Made by a program: the position numbers and the translations under genes | Part shown: in pieces, positions 13,487-24,479 of the stretch | Numbering within the stretch: the stretch's first letter is position 1 | How the letters are laid out: each line of letters begins with the position of its first letter | Notes under the pieces: model-generated | What the model was told of the DNA's origin: nothing | What the model saw: only the letters and a program-made list of their open reading frames with translations | Database searches by the model: none | Source of the DNA: Niebla homalea | Lineage: Eukaryota > Ascomycota > Lecanoromycetes > Lecanorales > Ramalinaceae | Assembly: GCA_019925105.1 (NCBI GenBank) | Contig: JAHGAU010000023.1 | Coordinates: 888,232-952,231, forward strand | Length of the DNA stretch: 64,000 nucleotides | Direction: 5' to 3'

Positions 13487-15107
13487 AAGGAAAAGGTTAA
13501 GTTAATATATAATTATATAACGTTAATAGTAATCTTTTTAGTCTCTTAGGTTATTATATAAGTGTATATGAATTATATTTTACTATAAGTCTTTATTTCC
13601 CTTTAAATTAAAGTAAGTTTTAAGTATTTATTCTGGTCTTTTTTACTTTCTATACGGGAAAACCTTAAGGAGAATGCCATTAAATTAAATAAGTTTTACG
13701 TTAATAATTACTATAAGTTACTATTAATATTCTTAATATATATACGATATAATTATTATTATAAATATATTTATCTATATTCCTTTTTATTAGTTTTTTC
13801 AATCGGTTTTATTACTTATTCCTTTGTATTATTTACTTTCTTAATTTATTCTCTGGTTTTTTAAATTCTTAATCGTTCGATTTATTATTCGAAATAAAGA
13901 GCCTGTTGCGTTTTATTAATATATTATATAATTTACAGATATTTCTCAGGAACTTTAAAGACCGGTTTAAACCTCTATAGGTAATTTAAAACCTAATTAT
14001 TACCTAAATAATTTTTAGTTTAATAATTTACGTTTTAATAAAAAACATTTTTTTAAAAAGTATATGCGATTATTTAAGCCTTATTAAGGAATCTTATTTT
14101 TATTATTTTTATTATTAAAATATATAATTTAATTTAATTATTCCGATAATTATTAAGGAATTTTATATATTTATTAATATTAAGGTATCCGGTATTACTT
14201 ACGGATTTTAAAAGATCGTTTACCCGGTATAAGATAATCTTTACAATTAATTTTATATTTTTAAGGAATATATATAATATTCCGAATTAAATTAAAGAGT
14301 TTTATTTATAATAAATAAATCGGTTATTTAAAATCCTTTTATAAGACTTATAATTCGGTTATTTGGGATAATTTAATAAAACTTATAATTTAATTGGGTT
14401 TAATTATTCATAATAGCTTAATACGTTTTATATTTCGGTTATTACGGTTATTAATTATGAAATAATAGTTTTATATTATTTAAGGTAATTAATTTTTAAA
14501 AATTTTTTTTTAATTATTTTTATTTTAAGAAAAAACGGCTTATATTAATATATAAATCGTAATTTCCTTAACGATAACTTAGAATATCCGGTAATATATA
14601 CGATTATTTCTTAATTAAAATTTAAACTTATCGTTACTATAAAAGATATTATTATCCTTTTATAATTAAAACGTTTTAAAAAAAGCTATTATCTTTTTTT
14701 ATTTTTTATTTTTTAATAGTTAATAATTAATTAATAAATATTAATAATGCTTTACCGATATATATAAACGGGGTTCCCGTATTAATCGAAGGTAATAATA
14801 AAAATATCCGAATAAGGGTATTTAAAAAAGGGTTATTTAAATATTTTTATTTTTCTCAATTTTGGTATTTATTTAATAGGTAAGTGGTAATTAAAAATGT
14901 TCTATAAATATATATAAATCTATAGTTTATTACTCTTATTATATATATATAATATAATAATAATAAAGGTTGGTTTTCTGTGATATCTTTATAGTTTTTA
15001 CTGCCGTTAATTAAGGAAAAAACGCGGTAAGTTATTTACGATTAAATCGTATAACCAGACCGAATTCCCTAATGCATATAAATAGACAAATGCCTTTTTA
15101 GGACCGC
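13487..15107. other. RIPed DNA of unknown origin
   Basis: About 1.6 kb of AT-rich sequence between LINE A and element X. I found no conserved protein motif on either strand. A minus-strand open frame at 15007-15195 runs from element X's terminal repeat into this DNA and is not credible as a gene. It could belong to the element into which LINE A and element X were inserted. I could not show that it continues the gypsy-2 reading found to the right of element X. Confidence 0.4.
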
Positions 15108-15345
15108 CAGAAAAGATGGGAAGGGATAAGAGAGTAAAAGTGATGAAATAGCGAGTAACAATGGAGTGTAATTGAAGATGGGCCGCAGGCCCCATACAAG
15201 TTGGTGAGGTGTCTTCCCAGGACCGCCAGAAAAGATGGGAAGGGATGAAAGAGCAAAAGTAATAAAATAGTGAATAATAATGGACTATAATTGAAGATGG
15301 GCCGCAGCCCTTATATAAGTTGGTAAGGTATAGGTCTCTTATTAT
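15108..15345 (+). repeat. Left terminal repeat of element X with 119-bp tandem duplication
   Basis: Two successive copies start CAGAAAAGATGGGAAGGGAT, at 15108 and 15227. Each runs to a GGGCCGCAG block, and each is preceded by the same 8 bp, AGGACCGC. The second copy continues into the inverted repeat shared with the right end. Confidence 0.85.
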
Positions 15346-15524
15346 ATTAATCCGTTATACCCTTCCTTTTTAAAGTATATACGAATTAATTCCACCTTTA
15401 ATCACCCCTTTTAATATTTCCATTCCTCCATGTACCCATCCGCAAGTTTTGTGTCTTCCATGCTCTCCCCCTTTCCAGAATCGGAAAAAATATAACGATA
15501 ATAAAAATATTTAAAGGATAATAA
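15227..15524. repeat. Left terminal inverted repeat of element X
   Basis: Aligns with the reverse complement of about 31590-31909 over its whole length, mostly with transition differences. It is cut at 15524 by the TRIM insertion, so the inverted repeat may be longer. It is noticeably less mutated than the right copy. Confidence 0.8.
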
Positions 15525-15668
15525 TGTTAGGACGGATAACCACTCGGCCACGGGGGTAAAAGTAGCTAACCTGGGCAGGTAATAGCGCTTAGGGGTAAGC
15601 TGCTATTACCATATAAGGGGTGTTAGGCCCTAAGGGCCATCCTTGCGGGGTGCGTATAGGCGTTAATA
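15525..15668. repeat. Left LTR of TRIM 2 (144 bp)
   Basis: Starts TGTTAGGACGGATAACC and ends GCGTTAATA, a C-to-T form of the right LTR's GCGCTAACA. Confidence 0.9.
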
Positions 15669-15719
15669 TTACTTCCCCTCTTATATATTCGTCCTTAGAT
15701 ATATAGCCTATTAAATCAC

Positions 15720-16430
15720 GCTTTTGGGGGGTTACCTTAAGCTGGAGGCCCCGTAAGGCCCGATTTTAATATCCAGTAAAAGCCTTTATAGGGATTATTT
15801 ACCGGGGGTTAAGCTGGTCCCCGTAAGGCATTACGCTTTAAGGTAAAACCGACCCCCGTAAAGCACCGTACTTCAGGGTAAATAGACCCTTATAAGGTAT
15901 CGCACTTAATAAACTTAAAGGCCCCCGTAAGGGCATATCCCGAGGTTAAACCGGTCCCCCGCAGGGTACGGTACTCCAAGGTAAAATCAACCCCTACAGG
16001 GTACTGTACTTTAAGGTAAGTAAACCCCCGCAGGGTATCGCATTTAATAAACTCAGAGGCCCCCGTAAAAGCATATCCCAAGGTTAAGCCGGTTCCCCGG
16101 AGGGTACCGCGTTCCAAGGTGAAATCGGCCCCCATAAAATACCGGACTTTAGGTTTTAGTGAAAGCCTTTATAAGGATTATTTACCAGGAGTAATAAGAG
16201 CCCCCGTAAAAGGTGACCACTTTGGACTTAGAGGCCCCCGTAAGGGTATATTCCGGGGTTAAGCCGGTCCCCCCGTAAAGGTACCGTACTCAAAAGGCTC
16301 AGAGACCCTATAAGGTATGGCCTACTTTTCGGGTTTAGAGGCCCCCGTAAAGGTATAACCTACTTTTCAGGTTTAAAAGCCCCCATAAGGGTATAACCCA
16401 ACCGGCCCTTTAAGAACAGATACTTAGTAG
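15720..16430. repeat. Nested tandem repeats inside TRIM 2 (138-bp higher-order unit)
   Basis: Short words of the type GGCCCCCGTAAGGGTATA and CCGGTCCCCCGTAGGGTACC recur many times. A higher-order unit of 138 bp is clear between 15896 and 16034 (anchors GGTATCGCACTTAATAAACT and GGTATCGCATTTAATAAACT). Because 138 is a multiple of three, the minus strand at 15890-16135 stays open and spells a repeated 46-residue pattern (GTLRGTGLTLGYAFTG type). This is a by-product of the repeat and I do not regard it as a gene. Confidence 0.8.
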
Positions 16431-16948
16431 TGGAAGGGTACCTATATTATTAAAGACCCGTAATTAAGCCGGTCCCTATAGGGCCCCGCACTCGAAAATT
16501 ACGTATTTAAGCTAATCCCCAGAGGATATTATAACCGGTTTATTTAGGGTATTACCTTTTACTTATAAGCCCCTTATGGGGTACTTATTACCCGTAAAGA
16601 GCTTACTAATTTAAACTTATTTTTAAAGTTTTAAGGTTATTTATATCTTATTAACTCGCTTTTAACTTACTTTTAATTTACGTTTTAATAATTTTTAGGC
16701 GTTTTAACCCTTATATTAATAGTTTTCGGGTATTCCGGCCCTTAAATCTATTAATTTAAGGCCGTTATAAACCCTTTATTTATTAATTTAAGGCCGTTAA
16801 GGGCCTTATATTAAGTAATCTTATTTACCCGGGTTTTAAGAAGTATAGAAAATAAATTTACCTTAATTATATCTTCCGTAAATCGAATCGTTACCTGCCC
16901 TTATATATTTACTTAAGGGGTATATTACCTTTAAGTACGTTATTATAA

Positions 16949-17092
16949 TATTAAAACGGATAACCACTCGGTTACGGGGGTAAAAGTAGTTAACCTAGGC
17001 AGGTAATAGCGCTTAAGGGTAAGCCGCTATTACCATATAAGGGGTGTTAGGCCCTAAGGGCCACCCCTGCGGGGTGCGTATAGGCGCTAACA
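16949..17092. repeat. Right LTR of TRIM 2 (144 bp)
   Basis: Starts TATTAAAACGGATAACC and ends GGCGCTAACA. It is followed by AATAA. Confidence 0.9.
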
Positions 17093-17097
17093 AATAA

Positions 17098-17509
17098 AGA
17101 AGCTTAAAAGTATTAAATTAATAATAAAAGAACTAAGGAAGATATTATAAATAATTAAATTAATAATTTTAAACCGGAAATAAGTTTGATTTTACGTTAA
17201 TAATAGTTTGTTAAATAGAAGCAGAAAATAATTAAATTTATAAACTTAATATTCAATAAAATAAATAAGGAGGTAATATAATACTTAAAATTATTATTAA
17301 TTACGGAAAATAACGTTAAATAATATAAAAAATATATAATATATAAAGAAAAAGCGATATTAATTAAACCGATAATACTTATAATAATAAAAACGAACGA
17401 TTATATATATTAAGAAAACGGCCAATAACTTAAAGAAATTAATAATAAAAAGAAAAAAGTTATATATTAAGATAATATAAAGAATAAGATAAAATAAATA
17501 AAAAATAAA
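17098..17509. other. RIPed sequence upstream of the RNA polymerase fragment
   Basis: AT-rich stretch between TRIM 2 and the polymerase fragment, belonging to element X. In the plus frame of the fragment it is Lys- and Ile-rich with several stops. It may be the RIPed continuation of the polymerase, but no catalytic motif can be claimed. Confidence 0.4.
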
Positions 17510-17875
17510 GATAATAAGAATGCCTGTGGTATCACGGATTTGTATGTTGTATATGATTGCTTTGCGGTTACTGCCGATAAGGTGGAAAGCTTAATAAACC
17601 TCTTAAAGGAAGTATACTTGAAGATATATTCCGACGACTTATATTTACTAAGTCTAGACCGCCACATTAAAAGAAATCTTATGGCTGCTATAGGTCGTGG
17701 AGCATTTACTAACGATTAGAACCACGTATATCTAGAAAAGAAAGGGCACCGCGGGGGTTCCGGTGATGGTAAACATAAGGAAAAAGTGGCGTATCCGACT
17801 TTGGCTAAGGTAATTAACCGCCTCGGAGGCGACAAAAGAGTGTCAATCAAGGGCTTAGAGGACAGTACGCGCTAA
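17510..17875 (+). pseudogene. Phage-type (mitochondrial linear-plasmid-like) RNA polymerase, C-terminal fragment
   Basis: One frame reads through 17510-17872, ends in TAA at 17873, and has a single internal TAG (17717-17719, explicable as CAG to TAG). Its centre, VVYDCFAVTADKVESL then a Leu-rich helix and VYLKIYSDD, matches the T7-family HDxF/HDSFGT block and the following helix near the C-terminus. The catalytic Asp is kept. The preceding His is Tyr, a CAT-to-TAT change of the RIP type. Within the family it is closest in style to polymerases of fungal mitochondrial linear plasmids. The rest of the enzyme is missing: only about 0.4 kb of RIPed sequence separates it from TRIM 2. Codon usage is balanced, unlike an AT-rich mitochondrial gene. 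A phage-type fold is likely; the plasmid origin is less certain. Confidence 0.55.
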
Positions 17876-20135
17876 TACCCCTAAAGAATAAAGGGAAACA
17901 TTCCTTATAGAGCAAGGCAATAGAACAAGCATCCAATGAATGTATTAAATTAGGCATGATTGCGGCTGTTTGCTTTCGTAAATCAAAACCGTCTTCTTTT
18001 ATTTATTATAAAAAATATTATTTAAAAATTAAATAACTTAATAACTTAATAACTTATTAAGAATTATTAAAGTATAAATACAATATTTATTAAATTTATT
18101 TAAGATATATATATAAAATAACGGATAAGTTAACTTTAAAATTATGAAATAAAAAAAGTAAATATTAAAATAAAATTTTATAAATTATATTTTTAATAAA
18201 TAAAAAAGTAATAAGAAAAAAGATCGATATTTTAGAGTTATATAAAAACTATAAATATAAATAAAAAAACATTATATTAAGGGATATTATCTTGAATAAT
18301 TAAATATAACTTAAAATACTTTAAATACTATAAATATATAAGAATATAAATATAAAAGAATTATATAAGATCTTAATAATAAACTTTTTTTTATATAGAA
18401 TAATATTAAAACCAAAAATTAAACCCTATAAAGTTACCGTTAAAAGACTATTAAATAATAAAGAATAATAATTTGAAACGATTATATAATAAGGAATTAA
18501 ATCAAGTATATATAAAAAATATATATAAGTAAATAAACGAATAAGTATATAAAACGTATTCTTTATATTTATAAAGAAAAAAGGTAAAGTTAAACCGTAA
18601 TTTATATTTAATTATTACTTTATATATAAAGTATTATTTATATTTTATATAACGTTAATAAAAAGAATATATAATTTATTAAGAATTTTATTATATAAAA
18701 CTTTTTTTAAACGGATATAAAGTATAAATATTAAATAATAAAAATATATTTTAATAATTGATATTATTTTATTTTTAATATATTAGGTATTCAATAATTA
18801 TAATTAATTAAAATACGTTAAGGAACATATACGTTGTTATTCGTTTTTATTAAACTTATAAATATTATATTAAAAGTTATCCTTAAATTAAATTCAAAGT
18901 TATCTTTTTTTATTTTTAAAAGAAATATAATTTGATTAATTTAATTTTTTATTTTAATAATATTTTTAAAATATACGGGATATAAAAAAATTAATTCATT
19001 TTCTTAAAAGATTACTTTTTTCCGTAAATTCTATAATTAAAATTAAAATTATTATTTAATGAATTAAAAATTAATATAATAAAATTAGACTATTAAGAAA
19101 AGATTATAAAGTAGAAAAATATATGCAAATTAAATTTAAAAATATAAAAAATATTTAACTAACTTATACTATAAAATATAAAAACGTTAAAAGATTCTAA
19201 AATACCGTTAATAGAATAAAAAAATTAATTAAGTGCTTTATAAAAATAATTTATTTACTTACTCGTTTAACCGGAAATATAAAATAAAGATAGGAAAAGT
19301 TAAAAGATATATCATTTTAATTTATATAAAATATAATAATAAAGGTTAAAACTTTATTTAAATAAAACTTCAAGATACTAATTTATATATATATCAATAC
19401 CTTAAATATAAAGCTAAATATTATATTATTTAAATCTAGAACGGTGATACCGTTTTACTTATTTATAACTTATATACGATAAATAAAACGAAGTATAATT
19501 ATAATACTTATAAATGAAAATTAATAGTTATTATTATATTTAAAGAAAAGTTCTTTTATATATTAAATATAAGAGAAGTTTTAATTATATATATAAATTA
19601 TAAGTTACTTATAAGGTTTATAAATATAGATTATTATAAAAATATCTTTATAAAATAAATAAATTAATTAAAAAAACTATATATTAAAATTAAATATATT
19701 GAAAAAGAAATTAATAAAGCTATAGATAACTTATTAAGAGTATTATTTAATAATTTAAATTATATACTTAATAAAGTAATAAAGAAAATAACTTTTAAAA
19801 GATAAAAGAATAAAAATAATACGGCTTAATTTTAAAAGAATAATAAAAAGGGATATTACGTTATATTAAAGGAGTTCTTTAAGGAAATAAGGAAAAACAA
19901 AATAACGTTTATAATAATATATAAATTGCGATATAATAGTTAAAGAGTTAATTAACTTAAAATATAAAAGGAAAGTTAATAAGGAAAAACGTAAATAAAA
20001 AAAGGAAAATGGATATAAAAGAATTATAAATTATAAGGGATAATTAATAGTAAACCGGTACGGATATATAATATGAAATTAAATAATAATTATAAAATAA
20101 AACGTATATAAATTAATTATAAGTTTACGGAAATA
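17876..20135. other. Element X interior, left part, unassigned
   Basis: The non-RIPed patch continues to about 17990 without a clear frame and then changes abruptly to AT-rich RIPed sequence. I could read no diagnostic protein motif on either strand up to the solo LTR. Confidence 0.5.
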
Positions 20136-20310
20136 TGTCAGGGACTCAGTAGGGGTAAGGGTGAATATGACTGAATTTCAACTATGAAGAGAAATCTATG
20201 GTACAGTATGTATGCATACAAGTTCACGGATGGCATGCGCTAGGCTTGATTGGGCCTAGCGCACTGACTGGGCTCTTGGCTATCAGCATCGCAGCCCTCA
20301 CACCGTGACA
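20136..20310. repeat. Solo LTR, 175 bp, in element X
   Basis: Starts TGTCAGGGACTCAG and ends ACCGTGACA. It is flanked by a perfect 5-bp duplication AAATA (20131-20135 and 20311-20315). It is nearly free of RIP damage in strongly RIPed surroundings. No second copy of this LTR is in the window, so the family is unknown. Confidence 0.9.
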
Positions 20311-23300
20311 AAATATTAAAGTTTAAGGAATTATTCTATTATAAAAACAATAATTAATATATTAATATTATTAAATACCTTAAAATAAAGGTAAAATTGA
20401 AAAAGAAAGATATAATATAATAAATTAAATTTAATAAGTAATTTATAAATTATAAATTTAATTTAACCGTTAATAAATTACTTTATTAATATAAAAAGCG
20501 TTAAATAATATATTTAATAATAAAAAATACAAATATTTCGCGGAATATTTCTTATTAAAAATTATATTAAAAAAAATTACGGTATCGTTATTAATAATTA
20601 AATATAATAAAAGATGTCATAAAATATATATAAAGGTACTTAACTTATATAAAGTAAATATATGGAAGTTATACAGTTTTATTAAGTTTAATTAAGGTAA
20701 AGGTTTTTTTTATTTATTTAAAATATACTTTATTAACCCTTTTAAATAAGTATAAGGCGGTCTTTATAACGTTTTTCATATAATAAATTATTTCTTATAA
20801 TTTATATAATTATTCTATATTATATTAATTAAAATAAAGGACGTAATTATTATATTAAAAGAATATATACATTATTATTTAAAACCCGCTATAATATATA
20901 TAAATATTAAGAAAATATTTATAAATAAAAAAAATAAGAAGCTTTTTTTAATATAATATTTAATTTATCTTTATACCAAGTATAATATGTAGAATAATAA
21001 ATATAATAAAGTTTAATAATTAAATTTAATAAAACATAATAAAAAAACGTAAACTTAATAAAAATATAATTGAGTATAAATAAAAAGATTAACAATATTA
21101 AATATTAATTTAAAATATGTTAAATATTTAAGGTATACCCTTATTAATATTCTCTTTAAGGTTAAGTTAAATATAATATATAAATAAAACGTAATTAAAT
21201 TAAAAGTTAAAATACGTATTATAGAAAGAATAATACCGTTTTTAAAAAAAGTAATATATAAAGTTATTTAAAGATTTATAATAAACCAAGTAAATATTAA
21301 GAAAGAATTATAAAAGGAATTAAATATAATCAAAAATTAATAGAAAAAACGTTATAATAAAAGAATATAAAATTAAAACTTATTAAAGGAAAAGTAATTA
21401 ATTATATAATGGGATCCTACCCTAAATCTTAGAAAACTTAAGTTTTATTAAATTGGGCTATTTATTATTAAAAGCTTTATAAAGAAATACGGAGCTTTAT
21501 ATTAAATTAAAAGAAATAAATAAAATTCTTATATTTTATTTATTTTGTAGGGATTATCCCAAAGTATTTATACCGCGTATCGGATATCTTAAATTTTCCG
21601 ATAAACCAGAGTTAAAAATAATAATAAAAATTCAAATTTAACGGGCGTAAGTAAAGAATACCTTAATCCTTTAAAAACCGTTATAATTACCGATAATATA
21701 ATTTAAAGGGAAGAAGTATATATAAATAATATAACGCTATTTCCTTTATATTTCTATTTGATTTACTTTTACATTTTAATATATTAAAAACCTTAAAAAA
21801 ATACAGATTTAAAAATTAAAAAAAAAAAGGGGGGAAGAAAAGAAATAAATAGTTATTTAAGTAAATATAGTCAGAAATGAAAAATTAAAAAGAAAAGAAA
21901 TAAGAATATAATAAAGATTCAGAGGAAATAAGTACAAATAAGGGGATATTAAGCCCTTAATTTTTTATTTATAGTTTTTTATTTATTATATTATAAGTTA
22001 TAAAATAATAAAATTATAAAAAGTTATAATTATTTATAATTAAAAATATTTCCTTAAAAAAAAAGAAAAAGCATATTAGGAGTAATATATAAATAAAAGC
22101 ATAATTAAGCATTAAGGTTATAGATTAAAAATTTTATTTAAAAAGGCGTATTTCTTATAATTTATAGGTTTAAATATTAAATTTATTATAAATATTACGT
22201 TAAGGATACGGATAAAGTATATTATTAATATATATATATAAAAACCATTTTAAATAACGGGTAATTAAAGTCTTAACTATACCCTTAAAATAAATAATTA
22301 AACTTAATATTATCCTTTATTATAATAATTATAAGGTATAAAACCGTATTAGTTAATTTACCTTAAGAATAAAAACGGAAACGGAATAAGAGAACCGGTA
22401 TATATATAAAAATATGACTTAAAATAAAAATAACCCGTTATTAAGGAAACGACTTAATAAATAAACCCGGTAACGTAACCGAAAAAGTTAATAAAGTTTA
22501 AATAACCCAAAGACCGATTAAAATTTTAATCCGTAAATAACTATATAAATACTTTTTTAATAAAACGTATATTGAAATTATATTATAATAATACTTATAA
22601 TAATTTTAATTAAAAGTTAAAACGGACCGATATAAATTATATATAATAAACTTAAGAATTATCCGGAACGTAAGATTTATTAAGGTTAACGATATAAAAT
22701 TAAAAAGGGTTGTAAATTTCTTTTTAAAGTATAATTACGTTATTTATAGAAATAACGTTAATTAAGGAACTATATTTAAATTTAAATTAAGGACTTTAAA
22801 GGCTATTATATATATAAAAATAAAATAAAAGGAAAGGTTTATTAAGGAAAAAATACTTATAAAAATACGGATAAAGGTTACTACGTACATATAACGTAAA
22901 TAGCGGACATTAAAAAAGGAAAAATAAATAAAAAAGCTTAGGTAAATATATCGTTTAAATAAAAAATTAATTAATAATTACATTATATGTAAGAAAAAGA
23001 GACGATTTATTAAAATTAGAATCATTAAAACTTAAATTAAAGATATCCTTAATTAAGTTTAAGTCGGATAAATAATATTATTTTTTCTTAAGTAATCATT
23101 TATAAAACTTAATTAAAGTAATAATCTTTAAAGGGGACGGGTTATATTTTATATGGGTTTTCTTACGTTAATTAAACTTATATAATTAAGATAGGCCGGT
23201 AATATTAATAAAACCGGATTAATACGGAGATGATTAATATACTTAAATTAAAAAAGATAATTAAATAAATAAATAAAAAATAAGTAATATAAATAATTAA

Positions 23301-24214
23301 ATTAACTAAATAAAAAATAAAAAATAAAGGTAAAAAACGGATTAATTAAAATTTAAAAATAAATTATAAAGGCGATAAACAAGTATTAAGTATAAAAGAC
23401 GTAGAAAGAAATACCGGTTAAAATTATAATTATTAAATTAATTAAAAATTATAATTAATTATTAAATATATATGCCCTTTTATATTAGATTTACGTATAA
23501 TATTAGGATTAAAAGGTATATAACGTATTAAGAAAAAAGCGTTTACTTAAATTATATTTTAATATTAAGAATCTATAAAAAAGAATTAACGATAATCGAT
23601 TAAAAGCGAATTAATTTATATATACCCGGATAAAAGCTATAATTATTAAGTTAATATTTAAAAATATAATTAAAATACTTATTATTAAATAAATCTTCAA
23701 TACGATAATAATTAATAAAAATAAAACGATAATTATAATTAATTTAATAATATTTAATATATACTTATTTACTTTAACATATATAAAAAGCGTAAATTCA
23801 AACATATATTATAAAAGGTTTTTAAAATTATAAAAAACCGTAAAGTATAACTTGAAATATATTAATTAATTATTAAGTAAATAAACTTTTATAATAATAG
23901 GAATATCTTTATTTATTTTAATAAAATTAATAACGATAGAATACTTATTAAGGTATAAGGATATAATTACCGTAATTATTATAGATATAATTAAAGAATC
24001 CTATATAAGGTTTTAAAGATTATAAATAAGTTAATATAAATTTAAGGTAAATAAGTAATATTAAAATTATTAATCTATATATACCTTTTAAAAGATTTTA
24101 ATAAATTAATTATAAGTTTAATTTAAATTAAATTTATATAAAAGAAGTTTAAGAAGTTAAAAATTAAATAAATTAAAGAAATAAAGAAATTTAAAAAAAA
24201 TAAAGTAAAGAAAA
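20311..24214. other. Element X interior, central part, unassigned decayed coding
   Basis: About 3.9 kb of AT-rich DNA. On the plus strand a degenerate, Lys- and Ile-rich reading can be followed from about 23400 to 24214. It appears to resume after the copia element at 30313 and to stop near 30740. I could not match it to a transposase, helicase, polymerase or reverse-transcriptase family. The open frames here (23611-23805 and 24123-24311 on the minus strand) are opposite to that reading and are not genes. Confidence 0.4.
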
Positions 24215-24376
24215 TGTTGAAGTTGAGAGGTGTAAGTTGCTTAATTATTACTATATACAAAGTGAGACTATATGCAAGGCCATATGCCGCTATCCCACTC
24301 GGGTTTAGCACGTCCGCCTTATTTAATCTGATCCGCGTTACGTGATCTCTTAAGTGGCGATCCTATATATTTAACA
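24215..24376 (-). repeat. 3' LTR of the copia element (162 bp)
   Basis: On the plus strand it starts TGTTGAAGTTGAG and ends TTTAACA. Direct repeat of 30151-30312. Confidence 0.92.
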
Positions 24377-24479
24377 CTCCCCTTCGAACTTCGTATATAG
24401 CCCGTAAATCTTACTTACTAAACAGCTCCTTTATAGCCCTAACGTTATATCCTTTTATATAAGAGTCCAGTTACCGTGT

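Larger units (their letters stand above)
15525..17092. mobile_element. TRIM element 2 with minisatellite interior, inserted in element X
   Basis: A 1568-bp element with two 144-bp LTRs (15525-15668 and 16949-17092). It is flanked by a perfect 5-bp duplication AATAA (15520-15524 and 17093-17097). The LTR starts TGTTAGGACGG and ends GGCGCTAACA. The interior is mostly short repeated GC-rich words (GCCCCCGTAAGGG and GGTACCGTACT types) in place of gag-pol. It is only lightly RIPed. It is related to the element at 951-1975 through its LTR sequence and through 16600-16950. Confidence 0.9.

Noticed and set aside
15890..16135. 81-codon minus frame with a repeated 46-residue pattern
   Set aside because: It only translates the 138-bp minisatellite of TRIM 2; the unit length is a multiple of three, which keeps the frame open.
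15720..16430. Possible CRISPR-like array
   Set aside because: The units are degenerate, directly adjacent and without unique spacers, and the host is eukaryotic.
17467..17667. 66-codon minus-strand frame
   Set aside because: It is the reverse of the RNA polymerase fragment, which has the recognisable motif on the plus strand.
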